Source: Neisseria sp. (lineage in GTDB: Bacteria; Pseudomonadota; Gammaproteobacteria; Burkholderiales; Neisseriaceae). Taken from it: a DNA stretch of 64,000 nt. Positions 43,216-51,749 of this stretch are shown here, one piece after another. Numbering within the stretch: the first letter of the stretch is position 1; each line of letters opens with the position of its first letter. The position numbers and the translations under genes are program-made. Under the pieces are notes generated by a model. It ran no database searches and was not told the DNA's origin. It was given only the letters and a program-made list of their open reading frames with translations. Location of the stretch: positions 1-64,000 of the forward strand of contig NZ_JAUNHL010000001.1 of NCBI RefSeq assembly GCF_030523955.1, in the 5' to 3' direction.

Positions 43216-44042
43216 GCTTTCGCCCCCGCACGCTTGCTCAGCGCCCATTGGCTGACATTGAGCACAAACAGAATCACAAAGGAAATCATCAGCATAAACA
43301 AGGCAACCGCCGATGCGCCCTGCACGTCATACTGCTCCAACTTGCCAGTGATAATCAGCGGCAAAATTTCCGAAACCATCGGAATATTGCCCGCAATAAA
43401 AATCACCGAACCGAATTCGCCGGTAGCGCGGGCAAACATCATACCGGCGCCGGTTAACAGCGCCGGCAAAATTTCCGGCAGCAAAACGCGGCGGAACGTG
43501 GTCAAGCGGTTTGCCCCCAAAGTGGCCGCCGCCTCTTCGTATTCGCCCGATAACTCCTCCAACACCGGCTGCACCGCCCGCACGATAAACGGCAGGCTCA
43601 CAAACACCAGCGCAATCCAGATGCCGATCGGCGTAAACGCGATTTTGAAAGGAGCGAACCATTGGCCCAGCCAGCCGTTGGGCGCATACAGCGTCGCCAA
43701 GGCAATACCGGTAACCGCCGTGGGCAATGCAAAGGGCAGGTCTACCAGCGCGTTTACCAGGTTTTTAAACGGAAACTGATAGCGTACCAATACCCAGGCC
43801 ACCAGCGTGCCGAAGAAAATATTGGTGAGCATGGCAAAAAACGACATCCGCAGGCTCAGCCACACCGCCGCCAACACACGCGGCTCGGTAATGGTTTGCC
43901 AAAACGCCGAGAGTCCCATCTGCGCGGCGCTGACTGCCATCATGGCAAACGGCAACACCACCAGAAGCGACAGGCAAAGCACGGTAATGCCCAGGCTCAG
44001 TCCGAAGCCGGGCAACACGCTGGGAGTTTTTAACAGACGCAT
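43212..44042 (-). CDS. cysT: Sulfate ABC transporter permease CysT (CysU)
   Basis: Partner permease of CysW. The 276-residue product starts MRLLKTPSVLPGFGLSLGIT, has six transmembrane segments and the EAA loop YEEAAATLGANRLTTFRRVL. It heads the cysTWA operon. Upstream, 44043-44272 holds two wad DUS (about 44083 and 44170) and a short intergenic repeat. The binding protein sbp is elsewhere (31.3 kb). Confidence 0.95.
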   Translation of the reverse strand: MRLLKTPSVLPGFGLSLGITVLCLSLLVVLPFAMMAVSAAQMGLSAFWQTITEPRVLAAVWLSLRMSFFAMLTNIFFGTLVAWVLVRYQFPFKNLVNALVDLPFALPTAVTGIALATLYAPNGWLGQWFAPFKIAFTPIGIWIALVFVSLPFIVRAVQPVLEELSGEYEEAAATLGANRLTTFRRVLLPEILPALLTGAGMMFARATGEFGSVIFIAGNIPMVSEILPLIITGKLEQYDVQGASAVALFMLMISFVILFVLNVSQWALSKRAGAKA

Positions 44043-44214
44043 GGAGAAAATTCAGAGGGATTTTTGATGGCGCTACTTTAAAATGCCTGTCTGAAAAAGG
44101 GAAAGAATGGTTGGTTGTTTGTTAAGACAGTTTGGTTATATATCGTTGATGGAATGAGGGTTGGATGTTTTCAGACAGGCATTATTTAAACCAAGGGTAT
44201 GGTATATGAGTCCT

Positions 44215-44252
44215 CGGCACGCACACGTTGTTTGAACCTCAACCAAGCGCGT
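44215..44252. repeat. Direct repeat flanking an AT-rich gene, copy 1
   Basis: CGGCACGCACACGTTGTTTG plus AACCTCAACCAAGCGCG. A close copy lies at 44911-44948 in the same orientation, bracketing the AT-rich membrane-protein gene. Confidence 0.6.
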
Positions 44253-44272
44253 GCGTGCGTACCACACATACC

Positions 44273-44800
44273 TTAGGTTTGCTTATTGTCATTTCTTTTT
44301 ATTGACAATGCAACAGAGCCCAATACTATCGTCATATAGTAAAATAAAACTATATAGATAAAAAAATTAATATATGCCGACCTCTTATATTCCATTAAAA
44401 ACCGTGTGGAATCTGAAGAATTTATATTCATGGATACGCAATATATAAAAAATATTAAGTAGAATATAAATTTAATGTAGGCGGGATTCCCATTAAACTT
44501 AAAAACATTATTTATCTTCTCAAAAGTAGTACCTGCAGCTTTTTTGAAAAAGATGGATATATGTAAGTTTATAAAAAGTAATATTGAAGAAATGTAGATT
44601 ATGTCAAATAGCCATTTATTTCTATAGCTTGATTCCATTGTTTTTGAACTTTTAGTTAATCCCATAAAGCTTTCAGGGACAAAAAATAAACTAATGAATA
44701 TTAAAACGGGAATACCGATAACCATAATTTTCGGAAAATACATGGCATTTGCTAAACCTGCCCATAATTTAGATAAAGAAGAATTTGATGTTTTTATCAT
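44273..44800 (-). CDS. Hypothetical membrane protein, AT-rich
   Basis: A 175-residue product with four hydrophobic segments: about 22-41 (YFPKIMVIGIPVLIFISLFF), 63-83 (LFDIIYISSILLFINLHISI), 107-123 (IKFIFYLIFFIYCVSMNI) and 145-167 (YINFFIYIVLFYYMTIVLGS). No family recognised. Its coding sequence is far richer in AT than the neighbouring cys operon, and related direct repeats lie on both sides. This suggests recent insertion. ATG at 44800 is acceptable but the ribosome-binding site is weak (AAAGGATTTGAG). Confidence 0.6.
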   Translation of the reverse strand: MIKTSNSSLSKLWAGLANAMYFPKIMVIGIPVLIFISLFFVPESFMGLTKSSKTMESSYRNKWLFDIIYISSILLFINLHISIFFKKAAGTTFEKINNVFKFNGNPAYIKFIFYLIFFIYCVSMNINSSDSTRFLMEYKRSAYINFFIYIVLFYYMTIVLGSVALSIKRNDNKQT

Positions 44801-44910
44801 ATCTCAAATCCTTTACTGAGATATATTATAGAGTTTGATGCTATTTGGGCTTTTTATGCTAAAAAGCCAGCGTAACCTGACCGTAGGGTGTATGCCCCGG
44901 CTCGATGCTC

Positions 44911-44948
44911 CGGCTCGCACGCGTTGTTTAAACCTCAACCAACCCCGC
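44911..44948. repeat. Direct repeat flanking an AT-rich gene, copy 2
   Basis: CGGCTCGCACGCGTTGTTTA plus AACCTCAACCAACCCCG; matches the copy at 44215-44252 at roughly 31 of 37 positions. Confidence 0.6.
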
Positions 44949-44961
44949 ACACATCCACCCC

Positions 44962-45396
44962 TCAAGCCAGCGCCACATATTTGCCGTAAAACTCAGCCGT
45001 CAGCACCTCGCCGTACCACAACTCACTCACCAATTCGATTTTGCCCTTGCCGTGGCGGCGCAGCATCTCGCAGCACTTGTCCCAAGCCGCTTCCTCGGGC
45101 GCGCGGCTGACCACCCGCAAATCGCCCGTACCGGGTTTCAGATAACGCATCCGGCTCTCTTGAATCACAATATTGCCCGCTGCTTCAGGACAGCGCACAT
45201 GCACCATCGCCCAGCCGCACAAAGTCGCCGCCAGTGCCATACTGCCGCCGAAAGTGGTGTTTTTATGATTGTGGTTTTGCGCAAACGGCATCAGCATTTC
45301 CACCGCCTGCGGGCTGCAAGCCGTTACCTCGATACGCAAAGCCGCACTGGCGGCAATGCCCTGATGCAGAAACGCTTGAAGTTGTTCCGCGTTCAT
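44962..45396 (-). CDS. YiiD C-terminal-type thioesterase-domain protein
   Basis: A 144-residue hotdog-fold protein of the kind found at the C-terminus of YiiD. The segment MLMPFAQNHNHKNTTFGGSM (about 35-54) carries the N-H-x-T-x-F-G pattern of the family. Substrate unknown, probably an acyl-CoA or acyl-ACP. ATG at 45396 (MNAEQLQAF) is chosen over the start five codons earlier. It is monocistronic. Confidence 0.82.
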   Translation of the reverse strand: MNAEQLQAFLHQGIAASAALRIEVTACSPQAVEMLMPFAQNHNHKNTTFGGSMALAATLCGWAMVHVRCPEAAGNIVIQESRMRYLKPGTGDLRVVSRAPEEAAWDKCCEMLRRHGKGKIELVSELWYGEVLTAEFYGKYVALA

Positions 45397-45469
45397 GGTG
45401 ATGTCTCTCAAAAAAGCAAAGTACCCGGATTATAACGCAGAGTAAGCCTATCCTCGGAATGCCTGTCTG

Positions 45470-45529
45470 AAAACGAGCGCAGCGAGTTTCTGCGGAGCTA
45501 AAACGAGCGTAGCGGGTTTCTGCGAAGTT
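45470..45529. repeat. Two tandem 30-bp repeats
   Basis: AAACGAGCGCAGCGAGTTTC and AAACGAGCGTAGCGGGTTTC begin two adjacent units of 30 bases, each followed by TGCG(G/A)AG. They follow a wad DUS (about 45458). The rest of the 45397-45722 gap holds a half-palindrome CATACTCGGGTTTGACCCGA (about 45542-45566), related to the core of the miniature element at 46376, and no gene. Confidence 0.7.
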
Positions 45530-45722
45530 CGCGGTTGCGCCATACTCGGGTTTGACCCGAGTATCTTTGTCTTTTAAAGAAAACCGGCCGGAAATATTGT
45601 GAAGATTTTGAACGCGCGCCAAGCTTCCCGCCAATATTTCAGACAGGCCTATCCACCATCCCGCCGCCCGCCGTTTCGCGCTATACTCTGCCGCAAACAC
45701 TCAACCCGAAAAGGATACCGCC

Positions 45723-46151
45723 ATGGCTGCTCCCTGGTTATACTGGGCACTCGCTTCCGCCTTTTTCGCCGCCTTAACCGCGATTTTCGCCAAAGCCGGC
45801 TTGCAGGGCATAGATTCTGATTTTGCTACGTTCATCCGTACGCTGGTGATCATCGCCGCGCTGGCACTGTTTCTCAGCTACACCGGAAAATGGCAGGGCA
45901 TCGGCAGTTTCACCGCCAGAAACTGGCTGTTCCTGATCCTCTCCGGCCTCGCCACCGGTGCTTCCTGGCTGGCTTATTTCAAAGCATTGCAATTGGGCGA
46001 AGCCTATCAAGTGGCGCCGGTCGACAAACTCAGCTTGGTACTGGTCGCCTTACTGGCGGTGGTGTTCCTCGGCGAACGGCCGAATCTGCGCGAGTGGCTG
46101 GGTTTGGCCATGATCAGCGGCGGCGTTCTGGTGCTGGCGATTAAACGTTAA
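45723..46151 (+). CDS. Single-domain EamA-family membrane transporter
   Basis: A 142-residue protein with about five transmembrane segments and the EamA pattern: LYWALASAFFAALTAIFAKA at the start, LSGLATGASWLAYFKALQLG in the middle and LVALLAVVFLGERPNLREW near the end. Most EamA proteins have two such domains; single-domain members are thought to dimerise. Substrate not predictable. ATG at 45723 follows AAAAGGATACC. A small membrane ORF follows 21 bases later. Confidence 0.88.
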   Translation: MAAPWLYWALASAFFAALTAIFAKAGLQGIDSDFATFIRTLVIIAALALFLSYTGKWQGIGSFTARNWLFLILSGLATGASWLAYFKALQLGEAYQVAPVDKLSLVLVALLAVVFLGERPNLREWLGLAMISGGVLVLAIKR

Positions 46152-46172
46152 ATATATAATTAAGGGGAAAAA

Positions 46173-46361
46173 ATGAACGTCAACAAAGTTTGGTTTTATA
46201 TCGCGCTGTTAAGCGTTATCGTTGCCGGTGTATGGATATCGGTACCCGATGAAAAAGCGCAACAACAAATGAAAGAAGCGGCGGCGCGTAAAAAAGCGGC
46301 GCAGTTGCAGAAACAACAGGAAGCAGGCAAAACCCGGGCGGCTTCGGGTGTACCGCAATAA
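46173..46361 (+). CDS. Small single-span membrane protein, hypothetical
   Basis: A 62-residue product with one N-terminal membrane span (VWFYIALLSVIVAGVWISV, residues 6-24) and a charged Lys/Gln/Ala-rich helix (EKAQQQMKEAAARKKAAQLQ). ATG at 46173 follows AAGGGGAAAAA, a good ribosome-binding site, and it is spaced as a second gene after the EamA gene. No family recognised. Confidence 0.65.
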   Translation: MNVNKVWFYIALLSVIVAGVWISVPDEKAQQQMKEAAARKKAAQLQKQQEAGKTRAASGVPQ

Positions 46362-46375
46362 ATAGCCGAAAGCCT

Positions 46376-46540
46376 GAGACCTTTGTAATAAAGCCGTTAT
46401 TCCTAAATTGATTAATTTTTCGTCATACTCGGGCTTGACCCGAGTATCTGTTATTTCTTCTTAAACGACCAGATGCTCGGATCAAGCCCGAGCATGACGC
46501 ACGTGTTTGAACGTATCAAAAAGAATTTTGCAAAGGCCTC
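46376..46540. mobile_element. Miniature element with IS5-family-like ends (165 bp)
   Basis: Ends GAGACCTTTGTAATAA and, inverted, GAGGCCTTTGCAAAAT resemble termini of Neisseria IS1106-type elements. The interior is two large imperfect palindromes (CATACTCGGGCTTGACCCGA; CTCGGATCAAGCCCGAGCAT). No transposase is encoded, so it would depend on one in trans. A partial copy lies at 36609-36735. Confidence 0.7.
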
Positions 46541-46573
46541 AGCCTGTCTGAAAAAGCTTCAGACAGGCATTTT
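46541..46573. terminator. Inverted wad-DUS pair after osmC
   Basis: GCCTGTCTGAAAAAGC and CTTCAGACAGGCATTTTA; abuts the miniature element and lies 24 bases past the osmC stop. Confidence 0.8.
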
Positions 46574-46597
46574 AATCCATTATTGCCGCACGCCCGT

Positions 46598-47002
46598 TCA
46601 AGAATAATGGAACACAAATTCCTGCACCAAATCTTTGCCCAAACTTTGTGCAACCGGGCAGGCGCGGGCGGTGGCTTCCAACAATTGGCGCAACGCTTCG
46701 TCTGCCGGCACGCTGAGATAGAAATCAACTTTCACCTTGGCCACCCGGCGCGGATTGGCCGCCATTTCCTTACTTACCTCGGCGCGCGCACCGGTAAGCG
46801 CTATGCCCATGCCGTCGGCTTTCATTGCCATAATGGTCAGTGCGCAGGCGGCGAGGGAAGTCGCCAACAGATCGGTAGGCGAAAAAGCTTCTCCCTTGCC
46901 GTTGTTATCGATCGGCGCATCGGTCGCAATCCGGCTGCCGCTTTGCAGGTGGGTTAATTCGCAATGCAGATCGCCTGTATACTGAACGATTGAAGTTGTC
47001 AT
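46598..47002 (-). CDS. osmC: OsmC-family peroxiredoxin-like protein
   Basis: Thiol-dependent hydroperoxide reductase family. The 134-residue product has the two conserved cysteines C53 (LATSLAACALTIMAMKA) and C115 (TARACPVAQSL), and FSPTDLLATSLAAC. It belongs to the shorter YhfA/OsmC-like branch. Monocistronic, with DUS hairpins on its downstream side and at 47127-47160 upstream. Confidence 0.9.
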   Translation of the reverse strand: MTTSIVQYTGDLHCELTHLQSGSRIATDAPIDNNGKGEAFSPTDLLATSLAACALTIMAMKADGMGIALTGARAEVSKEMAANPRRVAKVKVDFYLSVPADEALRQLLEATARACPVAQSLGKDLVQEFVFHYS

Positions 47003-47126
47003 AAGTAAAGCCCTCCTTGATCGTTAAAAAGATTATATATAGCCAATCAAGCGAATAAAAAGTGCGTACGTCATACTCACGCTTCATTCGGCTATCCGTT
47101 TTTTCCTTCTAAACCAAAAGATGTCT

Positions 47127-47160
47127 GTGCCTGTCTGAAAAGTTTTCAGACAGGCATTTT
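47127..47160. terminator. Inverted wad-DUS pair between gapA and osmC
   Basis: GTGCCTGTCTGAAAAG and complement separated by T; a second pair lies at 47268-47306 directly after gapA. Confidence 0.75.
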
Positions 47161-47267
47161 TTCATTAAACCTTATCTTGCACGAAATATTATTTTTACCA
47201 TCAGGCAGCAAACCCGAACCGGAATTAATTTAAGTTAATTCACCGTATTTGCATACAAGCGCAAAAC

Positions 47268-47306
47268 AAAATGCCTGTCTGAAAAAGTTTTCAGACAGGC
47301 ATTTTC
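47268..47306. terminator. Inverted wad-DUS pair terminating gapA
   Basis: AAAATGCCTGTCTGAAAA, short loop, and its complement; 19 bases past the gapA stop. Confidence 0.88.
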
Positions 47307-47324
47307 CATTAAGCAATCAGACGT

Positions 47325-48335
47325 TTATTTGCTGATCAGTTGGCCGAAGTAGTGCAGGGTGCGTACCAACTGGCAGGTGTAAGACATTTCGTTGTCGTAC
47401 CAAGCCACGGTTTTCACCAGCTGTTTGTCGCCAACCGTCATCACGCGGGTTTGGGTGGCATCGAAGAGCGAACCAAATTCCATGCCGATGATGTCGGAAG
47501 AAACCAAAGGCTCTTCGGTATAGCCGTAAGACTGATTGGTCGCGGCTTTCATCGCTGCGTTTACTTCTTCTTTGCTCACCACTTTTTCCAACACGGTAAC
47601 CAATTCGGTCAGCGAACCGGTGGCAACCGGTACGCGCTGGGCAGAGCCGTCCAATTTGCCATTCAGTTCCGGAATCACCAAGCCGATGGCTTTGGCAGCG
47701 CCGGTGCTGTTGGGCACAATATTTTGCGCGGCGGCGCGGGCACGGCGGAAATCGCCTTTGCGGTGCGGCGCATCCAAGGTGTTTTGGTCGCCGGTGTAGG
47801 CATGGATGGTGGTCATCAGGCCTTCGACTACACCGAATTCTTTTTGCAATACGGCAGCCATCGGCGCCAAGCAGTTGGTGGTGCAGGAAGCGCCGGAAAT
47901 CACGGTTTCACTGCCGTCCAGAATATCTTGGTTCACGCCGAATACCACGGTTTTCACATCACCGTCGGCAGGGGCGGAAATCACCACTTTCTTAGCGCCG
48001 GCTTTAATGTGCAATTCGGCTTTGTCTTTCTTGGTAAAAAAGCCGGTACACTCCAATACCACGTCGATGCCCAATTCGCCCCACGGCAATTCTTCCGGAT
48101 TGGCGTTGGCAAACATTTTGACGGCTTTTCCGTTTACCACCATACCGTCATCCTTCAGCTCTACCTCGCCTTGGAAACGGCCTTGAGTGGTGTCGTATTT
48201 AAACAGATGCACCAACATATCGGGCGGGGTCAAATCGTTTACCGCTACTACTTCGATGCCGTCGGTTTTCAAAATTTGGCGCAAAGCCAAGCGGCCGATG
48301 CGGCCGAAACCGTTAATCGCTACTTTAATACTCAT
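47325..48335 (-). CDS. gapA: Glyceraldehyde-3-phosphate dehydrogenase, type I
   Basis: Central glycolysis/gluconeogenesis enzyme. The 336-residue product has the NAD site [15 protein letters not shown], catalytic C151 in [12 protein letters not shown], and the S-loop with [17 protein letters not shown]34 in AVNDLTP suggests NAD preference. ATG at 48335 follows AGGAGATACACC. The upstream region carries DnaA-box-like sequences. Confidence 0.97.
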   Translation of the reverse strand: MSIKVAINGFGRIGRLALRQILKTDGIEVVAVNDLTPPDMLVHLFKYDTTQGRFQGEVELKDDGMVVNGKAVKMFANANPEELPWGELGIDVVLECTGFFTKKDKAELHIKAGAKKVVISAPADGDVKTVVFGVNQDILDGSETVISGASCTTNCLAPMAAVLQKEFGVVEGLMTTIHAYTGDQNTLDAPHRKGDFRRARAAAQNIVPNSTGAAKAIGLVIPELNGKLDGSAQRVPVATGSLTELVTVLEKVVSKEEVNAAMKAATNQSYGYTEEPLVSSDIIGMEFGSLFDATQTRVMTVGDKQLVKTVAWYDNEMSYTCQLVRTLHYFGQLISK

Positions 48336-48474
48336 GGTGTATCTCCTATTAACAATAAAGGAATTGTTTGTTTAAGGCATTAATCTGTATGCGCTATTTT
48401 TACCATATTTTCGAAAAACTACCTAAAGCTACAATAGTTTGATTGGGTAAATCTTTGCGCTTCCATGAAAAAAA

Positions 48475-48700
48475 CATACTTTTATATAATTAAAAAAAAG
48501 ATAATGATAAAAGAAGATGAATACTTTTTTATCTGTGGATAACCCAAAATTATATAGGATAATCAGTAATTAGTCCTGTCTGAAACCCTCCGGATAAGCA
48601 TAGGCGAAAGCTGTTGGAAAGCGTATTTTGCGGCAGGGGATAATTGGGGATAAAAAAAGAAATCTTTTTTCTTTATGTGGAAAAAACTAGTTTATCCATA
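48475..48700. other. DnaA-box and AT-rich region upstream of lpxC (candidate origin part A)
   Basis: Within the 432-bp gap between gapA and lpxC lie one perfect DnaA box (TGTGGATAA, minus strand, 48534-48542) and one-mismatch or relaxed-consensus boxes at 48645-48653 (TGGGGATAA), 48676-48684 (TGTGGAAAA) and 48692-48700 (TTATCCATA). An AT-rich stretch covers 48470-48530. A wad-like DUS without its first bases (CCTGTCTGAA) lies at about 48575. Confidence 0.55.
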
Positions 48701-48767
48701 GTCAAATACTATATAGCCCCCGGCGGTTTTGCCGTATGATGAAAACGGTTTTGAGAAGGATAACATC

Positions 48768-49688
48768 ATGTTTCAACGTACTTTAGCCCGATCCATTCAC
48801 GTAACCGGCGTCGGCCTGCATTCGGGCGAGCGGGTGGCGCTGACCTTGCATCCGGCCGCGGAAAACAGCGGTATTTCGTTCCGCCGTACCGATTTGCCCG
48901 GCAAACAGGGCGAGCCGATTGCGCTTTCTCCTTATTTGATTAACGATACGCGCCTCTCTTCCACCATCGTTACCGAAGAAGGCGTACGGGTCGGCACCAT
49001 CGAGCACATTATGTCGGCCTTGTCGGCTTACGGCGTCGACAACGCTCTTATCGAACTGAACGCCCCTGAAATTCCGATTATGGACGGCTCGAGCCTGCCG
49101 TTTATTTATCTGTTGCAAGATGCCGGCATCGTCGATCAAAAGGCACAGAAACGCTTTTTGCGGATATTGAAAGAAGTAAAAGTAGAAGAACCCACAAAAT
49201 GGGTGAAATTTACACCTTATGAAGGCTTTAAAGTAACGCTGACCATCGAATTCGACCATCCGGTATTCAACCGCAGCAACCCCACTTTCGAAATCGATTT
49301 CGCCGGCAAAAATTATGTAGACGAAATCGCCCGCGCCCGCACTTTCGGCTTTATGCAGGAAGTGGAAATGATGCGCGCGCACAATCTGGGCTTGGGCGGC
49401 AATCTTTCCAACGCCATCGTCATCGACGACACCGACGTGCTCAATCCCGAAGGCCTGCGTTATCCCGATGAATTCGTGCGCCATAAAATCCTTGATGCCA
49501 TCGGCGATCTTTATATCCTCGGCCATCCGATTATCGGCGCTTTCGAAGGTTATAAATCCGGTCATGCGATTAACAATGCCTTATTACGCGCAGTGTTGGC
49601 CGATCCTGAAGCGTATGAGTGGGTGGAATTTAAAAACGAAGGCGAACAGCCGCCGGCTTTCCACCATTTGCCGGATAATGCGGCTTGA
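48768..49688 (+). CDS. lpxC: UDP-3-O-acyl-N-acetylglucosamine deacetylase LpxC
   Basis: Zinc enzyme of the committed step of lipid A synthesis. The 306-residue product starts MFQRTLARSIHVTGVGLHSG and has the zinc ligand H in TIEHIMSALSAYGVDNALIE, then HKILDAIGDLYILGHPIIGA with the other His/Asp ligands and the catalytic HAINNALL. ATG at 48768 follows GAGAAGGATAACATC. In N. meningitidis and N. gonorrhoeae lpxC lies beside pilE; here no pilin gene is adjacent, but gnd is, as in meningococcus. Confidence 0.96.
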   Translation: MFQRTLARSIHVTGVGLHSGERVALTLHPAAENSGISFRRTDLPGKQGEPIALSPYLINDTRLSSTIVTEEGVRVGTIEHIMSALSAYGVDNALIELNAPEIPIMDGSSLPFIYLLQDAGIVDQKAQKRFLRILKEVKVEEPTKWVKFTPYEGFKVTLTIEFDHPVFNRSNPTFEIDFAGKNYVDEIARARTFGFMQEVEMMRAHNLGLGGNLSNAIVIDDTDVLNPEGLRYPDEFVRHKILDAIGDLYILGHPIIGAFEGYKSGHAINNALLRAVLADPEAYEWVEFKNEGEQPPAFHHLPDNAA

Positions 49689-49734
49689 AACGCTAAACGA
49701 TGCCTGTCTGAAAAAAGAAAAACCGGCGAAAACA

Positions 49735-49935
49735 TGTGGGCAAGCTCTCTTTTATCCACAAAACAGCAGCAGCATAAAGAAATATCCACAATTGTCCACT
49801 GTAGCAAACCCGAGTTACCCATCCGTTTTCAGACAGGCTATCTTTTTCATTTAAAAATAAAAAGATAAATTATCCACAAAAAACCATCCCTTCTTCTTTA
49901 TCATCTTTTTTATAAATAATAAAAAGATAAACTGT
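49735..49935. other. oriC: DnaA-box cluster with AT-rich direct repeats (candidate oriC, part B)
   Basis: The 455-bp gap between lpxC and gnd contains perfect DnaA boxes TTATCCACA at 49752-49760 and 49870-49878, a one-mismatch box at 49782-49790 and a weaker one at 49792-49800. They are followed by a strongly AT-rich region (49840-49945) containing a 14-base direct repeat AATAAAAAGATAAA at 49856-49869 and 49918-49931. This layout of boxes beside an AT-rich unwinding-type region is typical of bacterial origins. No gene is present. Confidence 0.6.
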
Positions 49936-50144
49936 TTTAAAAAACCGGCTTTTCACGCAATAAGAGATTCAAATGGAGTAAAAAAGAAAGTTTTATGGCG
50001 GAAATGTTGTCGGGCTTAAACATGATAAGGTAAAGTAACGACTTTTCCGAAATTCTTCATTATTTCTATCAAATACCGTTTCCGAAAGAAAAGAAACGGA
50101 TTCACGATCACAAGCAAGAACTTTCAATAGATTAAGGACAGCAA

Positions 50145-51593
50145 ATGAAAGGTGACATCGGCGTAATCGGTTTGGCCGTAATGGGCCAGAACCTGATTCT
50201 CAACATGAACGATAAAGGCTTCAAAGTAGTGGCCTACAACCGTACCGTTTCCAAAGTAGACGATTTTCTGGCGGGCCCTGCCAAAGATACTCAAATCATG
50301 GGCGCGCACAGCCTGGAAGAGTTGGTCGGTAAGCTGGAAAGCCCGCGTATCGTGATGCTGATGGTGCGTGCCGGCAGCGTAGTAGACGATTTCATCGATC
50401 AATTGGTACCGCTTTTGGATAAAGGCGACATCATTATCGACGGCGGCAATGCCAATTTCCCCGATTCCACCCGCCGTACCCAAGCTTTAGCCGAAAAAGG
50501 CATTTTGTTTGTCGGTTCCGGCGTATCCGGCGGCGAAGAAGGCGCCCGTCACGGTCCTTCGATTATGCCCGGCGGTAACGAAGCCGCTTGGCCACGCGTG
50601 AAACCGATTTTGCAAGCGATTGCCGCCAAAACCAAAGAAGGCGAACCTTGCTGCGATTGGGTCGGCCGTGACGGTGCCGGCCATTTTGTGAAAATGGTGC
50701 ACAACGGCATCGAGTACGGCGATATGCAGTTGATCTGCGAAGCCTATCAGTTTATGAAAGACGGCTTGGGCATGAACGACGAAGAAATGCACCAAACCTT
50801 CTCTGCTTGGAACCAAACCGAGTTAAACAGCTATCTGATTGAAATTACTGCCGATATCATGGGCTTTAAAGATGAAAACGGCGAGCCGTTGGTTGAAAAA
50901 ATCCTCGATACCGCCGGCCAGAAAGGTACCGGCAAATGGACCGGCATTAATGCGCTTGATTTAGGCATCCCGCTTACCCTGATCAGCGAAGCGGTATTCG
51001 CCCGCTGCGTTTCTTCGTTTAAAGAACAGCGTGTAGCCGCCAGCAAACTGTTCGGCCACAGCGTTAGCCAAATCGAGGGCGACCGCGCAGAATGGCTGGA
51101 AGCCTTGCGGCTGGCCTTGTTGGCTTCCAAAATCATTTCTTATGCCCAAGGCTTTATGCTGATTCGCGAAGCCAGCGAAACCCACAACTGGCAACTGAAT
51201 TACGGCCAAACCGCTTTATTGTGGCGCGAAGGCTGCATTATCCGCAGCGCCTTCCTCGGCAATATCCGCGATGCTTATGAGAAAAATCCCGATTTGGTGT
51301 TCTTAGGCAGCGACGACTATTTCCGCAACATTTTGCAAAACGCCTTACCCTCTTGGCGCAAGGTAGTAGCAAAGTCCGTGGAAGCAGGTCTTCCCATGCC
51401 GTGCATGGCTTCGGCCCTTACCTTCCTCGACGGCTACACCACCGAACGCTTGCCTGCCAATCTCTTGCAGGCGCAACGCGACTACTTCGGTGCGCACACT
51501 TACGAACGTATCGACCAACCGCGCGGCCAGTTCTTCCACACCAATTGGACCGGCACCGGCGGCAACACCGCATCGACTACCTACGATGTTTAA
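50145..51593 (+). CDS. gnd: 6-phosphogluconate dehydrogenase, decarboxylating
   Basis: Oxidises 6-phosphogluconate to ribulose 5-phosphate with NADP in the pentose phosphate pathway. The 482-residue product has the Rossmann start IGVIGLAVMGQNLILNMNDK, the substrate motif GSGVSGGEEGARHGPSIMPG and catalytic K/H region HFVKMVHNGIEYGDMQLI. ATG at 50145 follows AAGGACAGCAA. A DUS hairpin ends it. Confidence 0.97.
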   Translation: MKGDIGVIGLAVMGQNLILNMNDKGFKVVAYNRTVSKVDDFLAGPAKDTQIMGAHSLEELVGKLESPRIVMLMVRAGSVVDDFIDQLVPLLDKGDIIIDGGNANFPDSTRRTQALAEKGILFVGSGVSGGEEGARHGPSIMPGGNEAAWPRVKPILQAIAAKTKEGEPCCDWVGRDGAGHFVKMVHNGIEYGDMQLICEAYQFMKDGLGMNDEEMHQTFSAWNQTELNSYLIEITADIMGFKDENGEPLVEKILDTAGQKGTGKWTGINALDLGIPLTLISEAVFARCVSSFKEQRVAASKLFGHSVSQIEGDRAEWLEALRLALLASKIISYAQGFMLIREASETHNWQLNYGQTALLWREGCIIRSAFLGNIRDAYEKNPDLVFLGSDDYFRNILQNALPSWRKVVAKSVEAGLPMPCMASALTFLDGYTTERLPANLLQAQRDYFGAHTYERIDQPRGQFFHTNWTGTGGNTASTTYDV

Positions 51594-51617
51594 CAACCGT
51601 ATCGTAATGTTTTGATA

Positions 51618-51655
51618 AAAATGCCTGTCTGAAAACTTTTTCAGACAGGCATTTT
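51618..51655. terminator. Inverted wad-DUS pair terminating gnd
   Basis: AAAATGCCTGTCTGAAAA, short loop, complement and TTTTA; 25 bases past the stop. A half-palindrome CATACCCGGTATTGAACCGG follows at about 51690. Confidence 0.88.
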
Positions 51656-51749
51656 ATTATAATGAATCAATTGAACAGAAGTACGAATGTCATACCCGGT
51701 ATTGAACCGGGTATCTTGAATTCAGCCCACAAAAAGGAAATTGCTTATC

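Noticed and set aside
47340..48383. Plus-strand 347-codon frame opposite gapA
   Set aside because: Shadow of gapA. GC-rich third positions create long antisense frames throughout this window (also 42544-43779 and 31326-32351).
49689..50144. pilE or silent pilin cassette near lpxC, expected from meningococcal synteny
   Set aside because: No pilin-like frame or G4-forming guanine pattern is seen in the gaps on either side of lpxC.
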